Source of the DNA: Pyxicephalus adspersus
Lineage: Eukaryota > Chordata > Amphibia > Anura > Pyxicephalidae
Length of the DNA stretch: 64,000 nucleotides
Direction: 5' to 3'
Assembly (NCBI RefSeq): GCF_032062135.1
Contig: NC_092858.1
Span: forward strand, 168,994,801 to 169,058,800
In this document: positions 54,330 to 64,000 of the stretch, piece after piece
How the letters are laid out: each line of letters starts with the position of its first letter
Position numbering within the stretch: the first letter of the stretch is position 1
The notes under the pieces: model-generated
Databases searched by the model: none
Seen by the model: only the letters and a program-made list of their open reading frames with translations
What the model was told of the DNA's origin: nothing
Made by a program: the position numbers and the translations under genes

Positions 54330-54565
54330 CACACTACGGCCCATTGGACTTTTTAATCTGGCCCATGAAATTCTGGTACAAAAGTGTCCACTGGCAAAAA
54401 AAGGGGAACCAAAAACACTGTTCCCTTTGAAATTGAATGTAATTTGAATGTAGGTTTAGGAATGTTCATACAAAGTATCTCCATCCATCTGATACTGGCC
54501 TGGCCCATCTGTCAAATTTTAAACTCATTGTGGCCCCAGCAAGTTTGCCCACTACTGGGATAGAA
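54330..54565. repeat. hAT-like remnant
   Basis: CACTACGGCCCATTGGACTT and TGTGGCCCCAGCAAGTTTGC followed by CCACTAC have the flavour of hAT ends in which GGCC and AAGTTTGCC recur. Heavily decayed. Confidence 0.4.
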
Positions 54566-55230
54566 TCTGATAACATGAAAGCCAGTCTGCATTTCTCTGG
54601 CACTGGATACCGAAAGTAATAAAGTTGCTGTAAGTACAGTAAAATTTCCTGTGTTTACCTTAGCTAATAAAAAAGTACTTAATGTCATAGTATAAAAGAT
54701 TAGAAGAATTTATATGAATCTATTTTTACTATAAAACAATGTAACTATTTTACTATGTCTATAAAACTAAATTGTATTCTATTCTCCTTCAAGGGTAAGT
54801 TCTCCTTAAACCGGTATCTTAGATTTCCAGCTGTGCCGGGGGTTTCCAAAGCAACCCAATGTGGGCAGCCTAACACTAGAACCAGTGACACAGAGTTTAT
54901 ATCACAAAGAGGACTTTGGAAATTGGGGTCCTTAGGAGTTATAAGAAGGTCATGGGGATGACTAAATTCTGTATGTACCAGCTTTGGGCAGACTTACTCA
55001 TTATGAGAGGGAAATGGCAGAACTAATGCAGAGTCTTATAATGTTCACAGTTTAAAGTAATTTAAAGTTTAAATAAATATTTTAGAAACACATGCTTGGT
55101 TTTTTGTCTGAATAATGTTAAAGAGATACAATATTAAGTGTCTTAAGATTCCCTTTCAGAATTATGTATTGCAGTAATGGCACAGTGTAAGTGTTAATGT
55201 TCATTGCACTGATATAACCCGTAAATTAGG
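54566..55230. other. Intergenic, no feature recognised
   Basis: No gene or clear repeat seen. Confidence 0.4.
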
Positions 55231-55750
55231 AATAGGATGCCGATGCATGGTAATAGAAACCCCAACTCCAGCATACCGGAATGCATGGTGTACATTGCAG
55301 TGCCCTTCATTTATAAATCACTCTAATATCAAGCCATGCATTCTGGTATGCTGGATCGGAGGTTTCTATTACTATGCATTGTAATATTCCGGATCTGGGT
55401 TTTCCAATATCATGCATTGTGATATTCCAGATCTGGGATTTTCATTACCATGCAATGTTATATACCGGATCTGGGGTTTCCAATAATATGCATTGTGATA
55501 TGCCGGATCTGAGTTTTTCATTACTATGCATTGTGATATGCTGGATCTGGGGTTTCCATTACCATGCATTGTGATATACCTGATCTGGAGATTCCAATAT
55601 CATGCATTCTGGTATGCCATGCATTATGATATGCTGGATCTGGGGTTTCCAATATTTTGCATTGTGATATGCCAGATCTGTGTTTTTCATTACCATGCAT
55701 TGTGATATGCCGGTCCTGGATTTTCCATTACCATGCTTTGGCATCCTATT
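55231..55750. mobile_element. Foldback element with an internal 38-40 bp tandem array
   Basis: The ends AATAGGATGCCGATGCATGG and CCATGCTTTGGCATCCTATT are inverted copies. Inside the left end a 47-bp arm (GCATGGTAATAGAAACC...CAGCATACCGGAATGCATGG) is inverted about 45 bases further on (CCATGCATTCTGGTATGCTG...TTTCTATTAC). The second arm is followed by about ten direct repeats of ATGCATTGTGATATGCCGGA plus TCTGGGTTTTCCATTACC. Confidence 0.85.
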
Positions 55751-56984
55751 ACTCCTGAAGAGCACCACAACAAACAGCCTAAACTTGTTTAGAGAATCAT
55801 AGGTCGTCTCTTAAGCTTCAATCCCTTCTAGTTTCCATGAGCTCCCAGCAATGTGCTCCTAATTTCCTACCTGTATCTCTAAGTCTAGGTGAAGACCTGG
55901 TCATAGATCAAGTGGCCAAGAATCCCTCTCAACTCTTCCTTGACCAGCTCCAAGACCCCTAACACCAGATTTTCATACTGGAAGCCATCAGTTTGCTAGA
56001 CATGAAAATTATTTTTCCTGGAGGCATTAATATGCAAGATAGCCTGGACGGTACATAAACACCACTCAGGACCTTTCCAGCCAAACCCTGGTACACTTGG
56101 TCACAATATATTTATAGGATTATATGTATTATGGGATATGTATCTATTACAGAGTCAGGGTCACAGGAAAACACCAATCCAAGCAGAGTCATCAACAGGT
56201 TCTCCAGCAGAAAGTCAAACAAAAAGTGCATGTAAGGCAAACATAAGACTACACTGGGCAGCTGGTGACTGAGTCCTAGGAAGCTTTATGGGACCGGGGC
56301 CACAGAACCATGGACAGGAGCTAATCCCCTGATTGGCTGCTCCACATTAGTTCTAATCCCCTCCAAATGTACACAGCCCAAGATGTTAGCCAGGGATGCT
56401 AAGATGGAATTAAATCAGGTGCACACATCTATAGGAAAACTGGGGGTGCTGCAACGCTGCTAAGTGACTACTGCACAGGACAGATGATTAATCAGATGAT
56501 TAATTCATTGATCCCCTCCACCTGCATGCAGCGTTCTTGGAGGGCAAACACAATGGTACGACGCCAGAGGGATCAGCATTGAGAATGAGGGTGCTATTAG
56601 GAAGATTGTAAATTTCCATGCACAATAGACTTCCTGTACAATAAATCCATTGAAGAATTTTGTCAAATGTCATTTGTGAGCCTTTGAACCTAAAATGAAA
56701 GAAAACTAGAAGGACCGGTTGTGCAAAAAAAGGGTCAGAAAAGAAAAACACAAACTTCGCTTTGAAGACATCGAAATTTTATTATATGTATCTTTGATTT
56801 ACCTTCTTATTTGTAATATGAATAATTAACATTTCAAGATAATGTATCATATGCTATATTACATTTTTTCTTCCAAAAAGAGGAACCCATGGCAGAGATC
56901 CTGCAGGATTTTGGGTTCATGGAATTGTCCATTTGAGACTGGGATGATTGCCAAAGATAGGTATAGGTCATCCAACTTATACCT
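55751..56984. other. Intergenic, no feature recognised
   Basis: No gene or clear repeat seen. Confidence 0.4.
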
Positions 56985-57128
56985 AAAATATACACATTTA
57001 TTATTAAAAAGTATTTATATAGCGCCAACATATTACGCAGCGCTGTACATTAAATGGGGGCTGCCAATGATAGACAGATACAGACAGTGACACAGGAGGA
57101 CCTTGCCAAAAGAGCTTACAATCTAAAT
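56985..57128 (-). repeat. L2-like 3' tail
   Basis: TATTTATATAGCGCCAACAT, CAGCGCTGTACATTAAATGG and GAGCTTACAATCTAAA, the inverted common tail. Confidence 0.75.
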
Positions 57129-58015
57129 TTATTGGATTTCACTAGAAAATGTGTGAGTTAATTTCTACTCATGATTCATACATTTTTCTATTTGAATCCA
57201 ATGTAATAAAAGCGTACATTTGGGTTAATTGTTGATCAAATCTTTAAGCATAGTCTCTGTAGAAATTGACAATCCCGTGATGATAAATAAAATAATCTTC
57301 GGAAATGTTCACTTTCATTCTACATCTTTTATGCTTATCTTACATGATGGTGGAAAAAAAAATGCAAATGTTATGCACATAAGTTTTTGGGACCATAGCT
57401 CACTATAGGAAAACCTGTCAACTCTGGCATTGCAGTCTATATAATTTCAGAAAATCCTGAGATTTTTTAAAAAGATTTATTAGGGGCATGAAATAAGTAT
57501 TTAAAAAAAAAAAAATCAACAGCAATTACACTTTTTGACCAGTAGGTGGTGAGCTGACTCAGTCTGGCAGTACAACTGTTCTGGTATAACAATTTTAGCA
57601 TATAATTAAAATAATGGATACAATTATGAATTTATTTTGAGTCAAATAAACCTGTTTATGCAATTCAAAGACAAAGAAATGTAAGAAGACCGTGACCAAG
57701 AACTAATCCTTGAACTAAAACTTTTTTGTACTAGTTTGAGCTAGCAATTACAGGTCTATTTATAAATGTTTTCACCAAAGATTTACACTCTTTTTTCTGT
57801 TAGGTACATTGTAAAAATGTGTGAATCTTGACACTTAAAATAGACACTTAAGAGTATCTGTAAAAAAAAAATGTGTACATTCTAAAAGATGTCCCTTTTA
57901 AAAGACACCAGGGGGGATTTATTATTAATTCCCTTGTCAATTGGCTCTCAATTGGCTCATAATTTTCTTTTATTTATTATTGGAATGTTTATAATTTATA
58001 ATTGGAATTTATTAT
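57129..58015. other. Intergenic, AT-rich, no feature recognised
   Basis: No gene or clear repeat seen. Confidence 0.4.
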
Positions 58016-58354
58016 TGGGCAGCACGGTGGCTCAGGAGTTAGCACTCCAGCCTTTGCAGCGCTAGGTCCTGGGTTGAAATCCCTCCCAGGACACTATCTG
58101 CATGGAGTTTGCAGGTTCTCCTGTGTCTGTGTGGGTTTCCTCCGGGTACTCCGGTTTCCTCCCACATCTCAAAAACATGCAGTTAAGTTAATTGGCATCC
58201 CCTAAAAAATTGACCTTAGACTACATTAACCACATATGACTATAGTAGGGACATTAGATTGTGAGCTCCTTTGAGAGACAGTTAGTGACATGACTATGAA
58301 CTTTGTACAGCACTGTGTAATATGATGGTGCTATATAAATGCTGAATAATAATT
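58016..58354 (+). mobile_element. V-SINE-like element, full length
   Basis: The best copy in the window. The head GGCAGCACGGTGGCTCAGGA holds a tRNA-like A box, and GGGTTGAAATCCC at 58070-58082 a B box. GGGTTTCCTCCGGGTACTCC is the central conserved block. GATTGTGAGCTCCTTTGAGA and GGTGCTATATAAATGC form the LINE-like tail. Confidence 0.9.
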
Positions 58355-58494
58355 ATTGTGACAGCTGTGCATTTTGACAAGCTGCCACTAGGTGGCAGAA
58401 TAAATAATTGTTTTATTAGGAACTGAAATTAGAGATTTGAACATTTCTCAGCGAATTTCAGATGATTTGACGGGAATAATTTATAAATAGAGCT

Positions 58495-58801
58495 CTGATC
58501 GGGGGTGTAGTTGTAAAAAAAGAAGAGGGGGCACGATAAGCATGCCCGTCCCACTACACCCCAGCCTATGTGTCTCTCAAAGGGTAAGGGTAAATTCCAT
58601 ACGGGAGACATGGTCTGTGGCTCTGGCCGGTGCCCCCCTCCAAGCGGGGTCCCTCCCCTGACCCGGCAGGGGGGGGCAGACCGGTAAGCGCTGCGGACCA
58701 CCAAACAATCCCTTGCAAAAAAAGAGTGGGCATGCGTGCCTATTCCCGAAAAAAGTAAGGGCACCCGTGCCCACCCCACTACAACCCTGGCCCAGATCAT
58801 T
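58495..58801. mobile_element. GC-rich MITE-like element
   Basis: TGATCGGGGGTGTAGTTGTA at the left is loosely mirrored by TACAACCCTGGCCCAGATCA at the right. The GC-rich interior stands out from AT-rich flanks. CCCACTACACCCC and CCCACTACAACCC are repeated near the two ends. Superfamily uncertain. Confidence 0.45.
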
Positions 58802-59207
58802 AAAAAAAAGTGTTAATGATCATTTCCAGTGAATATGACTTCTTTGTGTAGAAATTCAAAAGCCCAAAGACTCAAGCAGACTCATGGCCGTCTCAATAGA
58901 ATTCCCCTTTGCTCCTCCTCCAGTATCTACATATAAGGTAATGCCGTAAGGTGAAGGGGAGGGGCAAAGAAGCTGGCTCAGCACGGACACTCTCAGGAGA
59001 AAAGGAGGCTATATCATTGAAGGAAGTTATTGTTAAAAATTCAAAGGTGCATTGCAAATAAATACACAATATTAAAAAACAATAAATTTTTCTGTGCGTT
59101 TACCAGCAAGGTGGTGACGGGGTTATTCTAAATTTGGTTTTAGTAAGCTCTGATCTACAACTCCATTCCTTGAAACCCCCCCCAACATGACACAGTAAGA
59201 AGAACAA
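58802..59207. other. Intergenic, no feature recognised
   Basis: A fragment of the GATCATTTCCAGTGA family lies near 58815. Nothing else seen. Confidence 0.4.
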
Positions 59208-59372
59208 TCATTATTATTATTAATATTACTACTATTATTGACAAACAGGATTTATATAGCGTCAACATATTATGCAGTGCTGTACATTAAATAGGGATTC
59301 CAAATGACAGACTGATACAGACAGGAGGAGGAGAGAACCCTGCCCTGAAGAGCTTACAATCTAGAATGCGGT
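59208..59372 (-). repeat. (ATT)n and L2-like 3' tail
   Basis: ATTATTATTATTAATATTAC, then ACAGGATTTATATAGCGTCA and GAGCTTACAATCTAGA. Confidence 0.75.
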
Positions 59373-60429
59373 TCTAATTTCGCTGGTTGGCACCGATGCA
59401 CCTTTATGGTAGATGAATGCAGCGGTGAATCCTCCTTTTACCGCAGGACAATGCCCAGAGCTCACAATGCCGCCATTCAGACCCTCCGTGACACAAAACA
59501 AAGTATTCTGCTGGTGCGGAATTGGCATTGCTGAATAGCTGGGTAAACATTTCCCCATGGAATGCCAGTGTGGTGTCACCGGGCAGGCAGCTGTATTGTC
59601 CTGGCACTTTTTATGATGTTCTGTCTGTATTGATAGAGTGATGTGACAAACTCCAATTGTCTTGTAGGCTGTGAGAGAGTTTGGAGAGAATTGTCTGGTA
59701 CTGAAGGGTTTATATTTAGGTGAAAGAAAAGGAGTGCTGAGTATATTGTAAAGTCCAACTCCAGACCAGTTTTGGATAGATTGGACAGGACTTGTAGTAC
59801 TTGTTAAGTTTTAACTGCAGTGTGTCCCCAACAGGGATTTTCAATGACTTCCAGTCCAGGTCAACAGGAAATTAGGTAAAGCGCATAGAATGAGGAAACC
59901 TAGAATAGGAAAGATAGGCAATGCTTCCAAAAGGCTGTCTGTGTCTTGGTTGGGCTATTTACGAGAAAAAGAAGAAAAAGAGACCTAGACAACAGAAAAA
60001 AAATCTACAGATCCTAAACCTTCAACGATCTATTAGGAAGTTTAAAAGGACACGTTTAATCTCACTTTATAGTGTATCTGAACCCAAGAACAAAATTGTC
60101 ATATGTTACAACTTGCCAGTAGTTAGATGCGACGGCTGCTTTTTTTTAATCTTTTTCAGGCTAAGGGCTTTTTCTCCAACAACAGAATAGTATCAGTTGC
60201 CAAAAATGTGTCCTTGTCACTGTATTTGAGCTAACCCAATATATCAAACAAATGTAACTTGCTTTTTTAGCATCTTCTGTAAACTACAACCTGCCTTTTG
60301 CCCATTTAGCTGAGATGAAAAGGACTAATAAAAGAAAAGGAACACAGATGACATAACCAAGGACTTGACGAGGGAGATATTATATCATTTCAATTTTGGG
60401 ATTTGGAGATGTTTAAACTTCCATGTTTA
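59373..60429. other. Intergenic, no feature recognised
   Basis: Short frames here show no domain. No repeats identified. Confidence 0.4.
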
Positions 60430-60977
60430 TTGGGAATTTTTAGCTCTTTTGTCCTCTCTGTGTCATCTCTCTGTTTTCTAGGTCATTTCACTTTTATAGG
60501 TCCCATCTCTCCCTGATTGCTCTTGTCTTTTATTTCCCCCTCCGCTCTGTCTCTTGCTCACTTTACCCCTGATCTCTTATTTATCTCACTTTCCTTCTCT
60601 CTTCATCTACTTTTTTTACTTTTCTTTCTTTTCTCTCTCCCCTTTCTCTTTTTCCCTCTTTTATCTGTCCATCCATCTCTTGTTTCTTTCTTTCTTTCTT
60701 TCTTCTTCCTTTCTTTCTTTCTTTCTTTCTTTATTTCTCCCTTACTATCTCTTGCTCACTTTCTTCTTGATCTCTTCTTTTTTTCTTTCCTTTAACTTTG
60801 ATTCTCTCCCTCCTCTCTTCCATCTTTCTATCTCACATTCTTTCTCTTTTTTTTTCTCTTTTCTCTCTATCTTTCTCTTTATTTCTCACTTTATTACTTT
60901 ATTTAGTTTTCTCCATTTCCCTCCTCTCTATTCCTCTCTTTCTCGTTGTCACTATCTCTTCTTTTTTCTCCCACATC
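60430..60977 (+). repeat. Polypyrimidine tract, left part
   Basis: About 550 bases that are overwhelmingly C and T on the plus strand, with CTTT/TTTC microsatellite cores (60685-60730). Open frames rich in Ser, Leu and Phe are composition artefacts. Confidence 0.9.
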
Positions 60978-61432
60978 CAGAGGTAGGCAAACTTCGGCCT
61001 TTTTTGCCGGATACGGCCTAGGCGATATTCCAGTCCGACCTAACGCCCCCCTAGTTATTTATTGTTGGATCTGGTGTAATTGAATTGTCACGTTATCACG
61101 AGTTCCCGCGATATCATCGAGTTCCCACACAGTAACCCCAATTACAAATGTCTAAATAGCAGAAGCAACGCGCAGCTACCAGTCTCTGGAAGGTTGACCA
61201 TATTGGTTTGCAATGACACCAACAGCACTATCAGGCGGTCGAATCTCAAGGGGCATTTCAATGCCAAGCATGCGCACACGTACACGAGATTACACCGAGG
61301 AGGACTGAGGCTGCTCGCTTGCAGTCACGGTTAGAAAAAACCTTTCCTTGGACACCTTGTTTCTTCTGGCCTAGTGTGCCTTCTTGACCTCCTAAAATGG
61401 CCTAGTAGATCAAAAAAGTTTGCCGACCCCTG
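60978..61432 (+). mobile_element. hAT-like element inserted in the polypyrimidine tract
   Basis: The ends CAGAGGTAGGCAAACTT and AAGTTTGCCGACCCCTG are inverted repeats typical of hAT elements. A frame inside reads LVCNDTNSTIRRSNLKGHFN and AKHAHTY, resembling a decayed BED-type zinc finger of a hAT transposase. No clear 8-bp target duplication was found. Confidence 0.75.
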
Positions 61433-61760
61433 TGCTATATTCTTCTATGTTTCTTTCTCCCACTCCACTTCTCTCCTCTTCTTTATTCTCTCCTCTTCTT
61501 CCCCTATTCCTTTTAGATTTAACAATTTCTTCTCCCCTTCTTTCTCTCCCTATCTTTTATTTTCCTCTTCCACTCCTTCTAGATCCCCTCTCTCTCCTCT
61601 TCTTTCTTTCTCAGTTTCTCTACTTATGTTTCTTTCTTATTATCTCTCCCTTTTCTCTCCCCTCCCTGTAGATCTTAGGATTTCTCCTCTCTTTCCTCTC
61701 CTTTACCTTCTCTCCTCTCTTTTTCTTGACCATTGCTTCATTCACCCATCCCAGCCCTGA
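61433..61760 (+). repeat. Polypyrimidine tract, right part
   Basis: Continues the C/T-rich strand for about 320 bases after the hAT-like insertion. Confidence 0.85.
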
Positions 61761-62974
61761 TCATTTCACCCATCTCTCGGTCTATGTCAGGTTGGATGTG
61801 GTGAGCGGGGACTCGTTGTACCCTGGAGATGTCTCACCTTTACCCTGTGACATTAAAGAAGCTGAAACAACATATTTCTTGTGTAAAATATAAACACCTG
61901 CCTGTAAAATCTGACCTGAGGGCATAAATGTTGCCTATAACCAGTTCTGGGGCCACATACTTGCCCTCCTATTAGCGACCCCTGAACCAGAGGAATGATG
62001 TGACATTTTCTTGGGCGGACCCTGGAATTCAGGAAATCCTTGTCCCGTCAGATGGAATTCTTGTCATATTTTCAGAGATTTCAGGCTTCAGGTGGATTTA
62101 ACATCACATATTTTACATGTTAAGTACACGGGTGCTGTGTGATGTGTCACCTCTCACTAAGATCACAATACACCCCCCAAAATGCCATCAACTGCTATTT
62201 TCTCTAGAAGGATGGTACCATCTTTGGTCAGACATCATCCAAGGTGAACATGGTTAGGCATAGAGGTGGCCGTTGTTGTGCTCACCTTGCGACTTGTTAT
62301 ATTGTTGCAGTCTGATTGCTGGACAGGAGATACTAAGGAAAAATTTTGCTCCTGCCTGCAGCAGAATGATGGGAGTTCATGGGAACTCTAGACCACACCA
62401 GAACACTTACAGGTCTTACTTCTCCCCCTAGCCTGTGATTGGTCAATGTAAGGAAAAGCAGCAGACTGATGAGCTCATCTCTCTGTCACTTTTTTAGCAC
62501 AACCCTGTCTGGAAGAACAAAGAATCTTATTACAGTTTAGTGATTTTATGGGATTTGTATAAAACCATGACCTGTTCTCTTCACATGATTACATATTTCC
62601 TATGTTCTGCTGGATATTACTGGCCCTTATTAAAGGTGTCTGGTGCTCCTGTGTGAGTGTGTGAGAAGGAGACGGGATGGGATGGGAACGGATTGCACTG
62701 TGTGCGATGGCTGGCCGGCTGCTGCAGAAGCAAAAGAGACAACATCAGTTCTGCAGGCCTGAGATTCAGTGGTTTATACTCGAGCATAAACATTTTTAGA
62801 TTGAACTTCTATGACAGTCAGAAATGTATGAAAATGATCTGGTGTGGCCACTTAGTAGAGGGAAGATAAGATGTAAATGGCCAAAATGCATAAAATATCA
62901 CTGGGTGATATTACAACACTCATTGGTTGGCATTCAATATTAATGGCACCATAAGCCAAAAGCACCGGTGCCCA
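61761..62974. other. Intergenic, no gene recognised
   Basis: Around 62330-62510 there are weak similarities to the repeats at 9900-9960 and 30240-30330. Otherwise nothing. Confidence 0.4.
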
Positions 62975-63140
62975 ACAGGTTGAACCACACCTATGATCTT
63001 TTTGGCTATCTTTAAGGGTAACATTCTGACCACCACACTAATAACCTGCGCGTTGTGGATAAAGTAATTGAAATTGTGGTTCCCCAAGCCATAAATGTTA
63101 TTACAAGGGTTCCCCATGTTAAAAATGGTCAGTAAATGCT
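62975..63140 (+). mobile_element. hAT-like MITE, partial
   Basis: CTATGATCTTTTTGGCTATC, AAGGGTAACATTCTGACCAC and GGGTTCCCCATGTTAAAAA match the copies at 34877 and 52885. The left end is missing. Confidence 0.65.
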
Positions 63141-64000
63141 ACTCTAGGGCGACCTGGGCTTCAAGGAAGAAGGTTCAATGCTTCTGGCTGTCAGAGTGAG
63201 GACATCTAGTGGCAGAAAAGAGTACCACAAGACAAATCTCTGTAGTTTGCAGCCAAGGCAGGTTTTATGATTTAATGAGCTTTTTACTTTTAATTATTTT
63301 TGGCTTATATCCTGCATTCAAAAATGCATTGTAAAAAATGAACACTTTATGAGCCAAATAATACAACAGCTTCTATGTGAAAGTGATGACCTACCCACAT
63401 AAAACACCAAATAAAACCCAAACGACCAATAATTCTTATCAGTTTCCTGTAAAATGCATTCTTCCAGTATTGCCTACATGATCTCTCATGTGGACTTAGG
63501 GGCATTTGTATGAAATATATATTTTATTTTTCTAGGACCAGGGTGCAAATGCCCTTCAGTTCCATCCTCCCCGATACTGTGTAATAATCATAACATAAAC
63601 AAAAGTTTTCTTTTTGGCTGCCCCTTTTTTTAATTAAAATTACTTTCCCTTTCATTTCATACACAATTATTGCAGAACAAGAATTGTTTTTGTGTGAGTG
63701 CTGTACATAAAAGCCTTTATTTATAAAGAGTGTGAGATCTGCAAACAAGGAAAGAAAACGGGCCGTCATTTTATTTGCTGTGATTTATACCAGTGAAAGA
63801 AGAGCCGGGCCGTCCCTGCAGAATAAATTATGGTGTCACCTGATATTTTATATAAAATCAATGCAGGATTATGGTTTGTATTGGGGAATTTTATGGGTAA
63901 TATTCATGGGAATAAGGGCCATGGGGGGTAAACCAGTCCACTCATGGTCTTCTAGCTATGGGCCCTGGAGGTCTTTCAGCTGTACATTTTCATATCTCAT
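63141..64000. other. Intergenic, no feature recognised
   Basis: AT-rich, no gene or clear repeat seen to the edge of the window. Confidence 0.4.

Noticed and set aside
55372..55768. Open frames in both strands near 55372-55768
   Set aside because: They arise from the 38-40 bp repeat array.
58429..58800. 123-codon minus-strand frame
   Set aside because: It lies in a GC-rich MITE-like element with weak inverted ends and lacks any domain.
60517..61021. Frames rich in Ser, Leu and Phe resembling membrane proteins
   Set aside because: They are translations of a C/T-only tract, and two frames look equally hydrophobic.
52477..64000. Search for ABCG1 exons downstream of UMODL1
   Set aside because: No frame with ABC transporter motifs or a recognisable ABCG1 N-terminus was found.

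Overview
The window is vertebrate nuclear DNA, most likely from a frog. It has intron-exon genes, V-SINE-like and L2/CR1-like retroposons, many hAT-like and foldback MITEs, and a repeat tail (GCGCCAACATATTAYGCAGCGCTG) that I associate with anuran genomes. The species cannot be named from this sequence. Four N-gaps interrupt it: 9058-9733, 10246-10770, 24036-24710 and 25785-26689.

Layout. (1) 1-2262: on the minus strand, the first coding exon of C2CD2 and the start of its first intron; the rest of the gene lies off the left edge. (2) 2263-17215: repeat-rich DNA between C2CD2 and ZBTB21. It holds two long minisatellites (4655-5405 and 6636-7225), a promoter-like patch at 10771-11060, several MITEs, and at its right end the probable ZBTB21 3' UTR. 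(3) 17216-22760: ZBTB21 on the minus strand, with one uninterrupted 1,011-codon coding exon, a 5' intron, a likely noncoding first exon ending at 22538, and a CpG-rich promoter. (4) 22761-31660: intergenic DNA between divergent ZBTB21 and UMODL1. It carries a dead transposon protein with two in-frame stops (24711-25735), a CR1-like LINE fragment, a SINE and other repeats. (5) 31662-52476: a complete UMODL1 (uromodulin-like 1) gene on the plus strand. I read it as 17 coding exons joined in frame: signal peptide, EMI, WAP, SEA, EGF, FN3, SEA, EGF, a Ser/Thr-rich repeat region, ZP domain, one transmembrane helix and a short tail. (6) 52477-64000: non-coding DNA with MITEs, a foldback element full of 38-bp repeats, a full-length SINE, and a long polypyrimidine tract split by a hAT-like element. 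No further gene is recognisable.

C2CD2(-), ZBTB21(-), UMODL1(+) is the same order and orientation as on human chromosome 21q22.3, which supports all three names. The genes do not form a pathway: C2CD2 is a membrane-anchored C2-domain protein, ZBTB21 a nuclear transcription regulator and UMODL1 a cell-surface ZP protein.

I found no convincing new biological system. The best leads are the lineage-variable parts of UMODL1 (24-residue repeats, altered WAP and first EGF, asymmetric SEA cleavage motifs), an unassigned transposon protein, an intronic higher-order tandem repeat, and the foldback element at 55231-55750.
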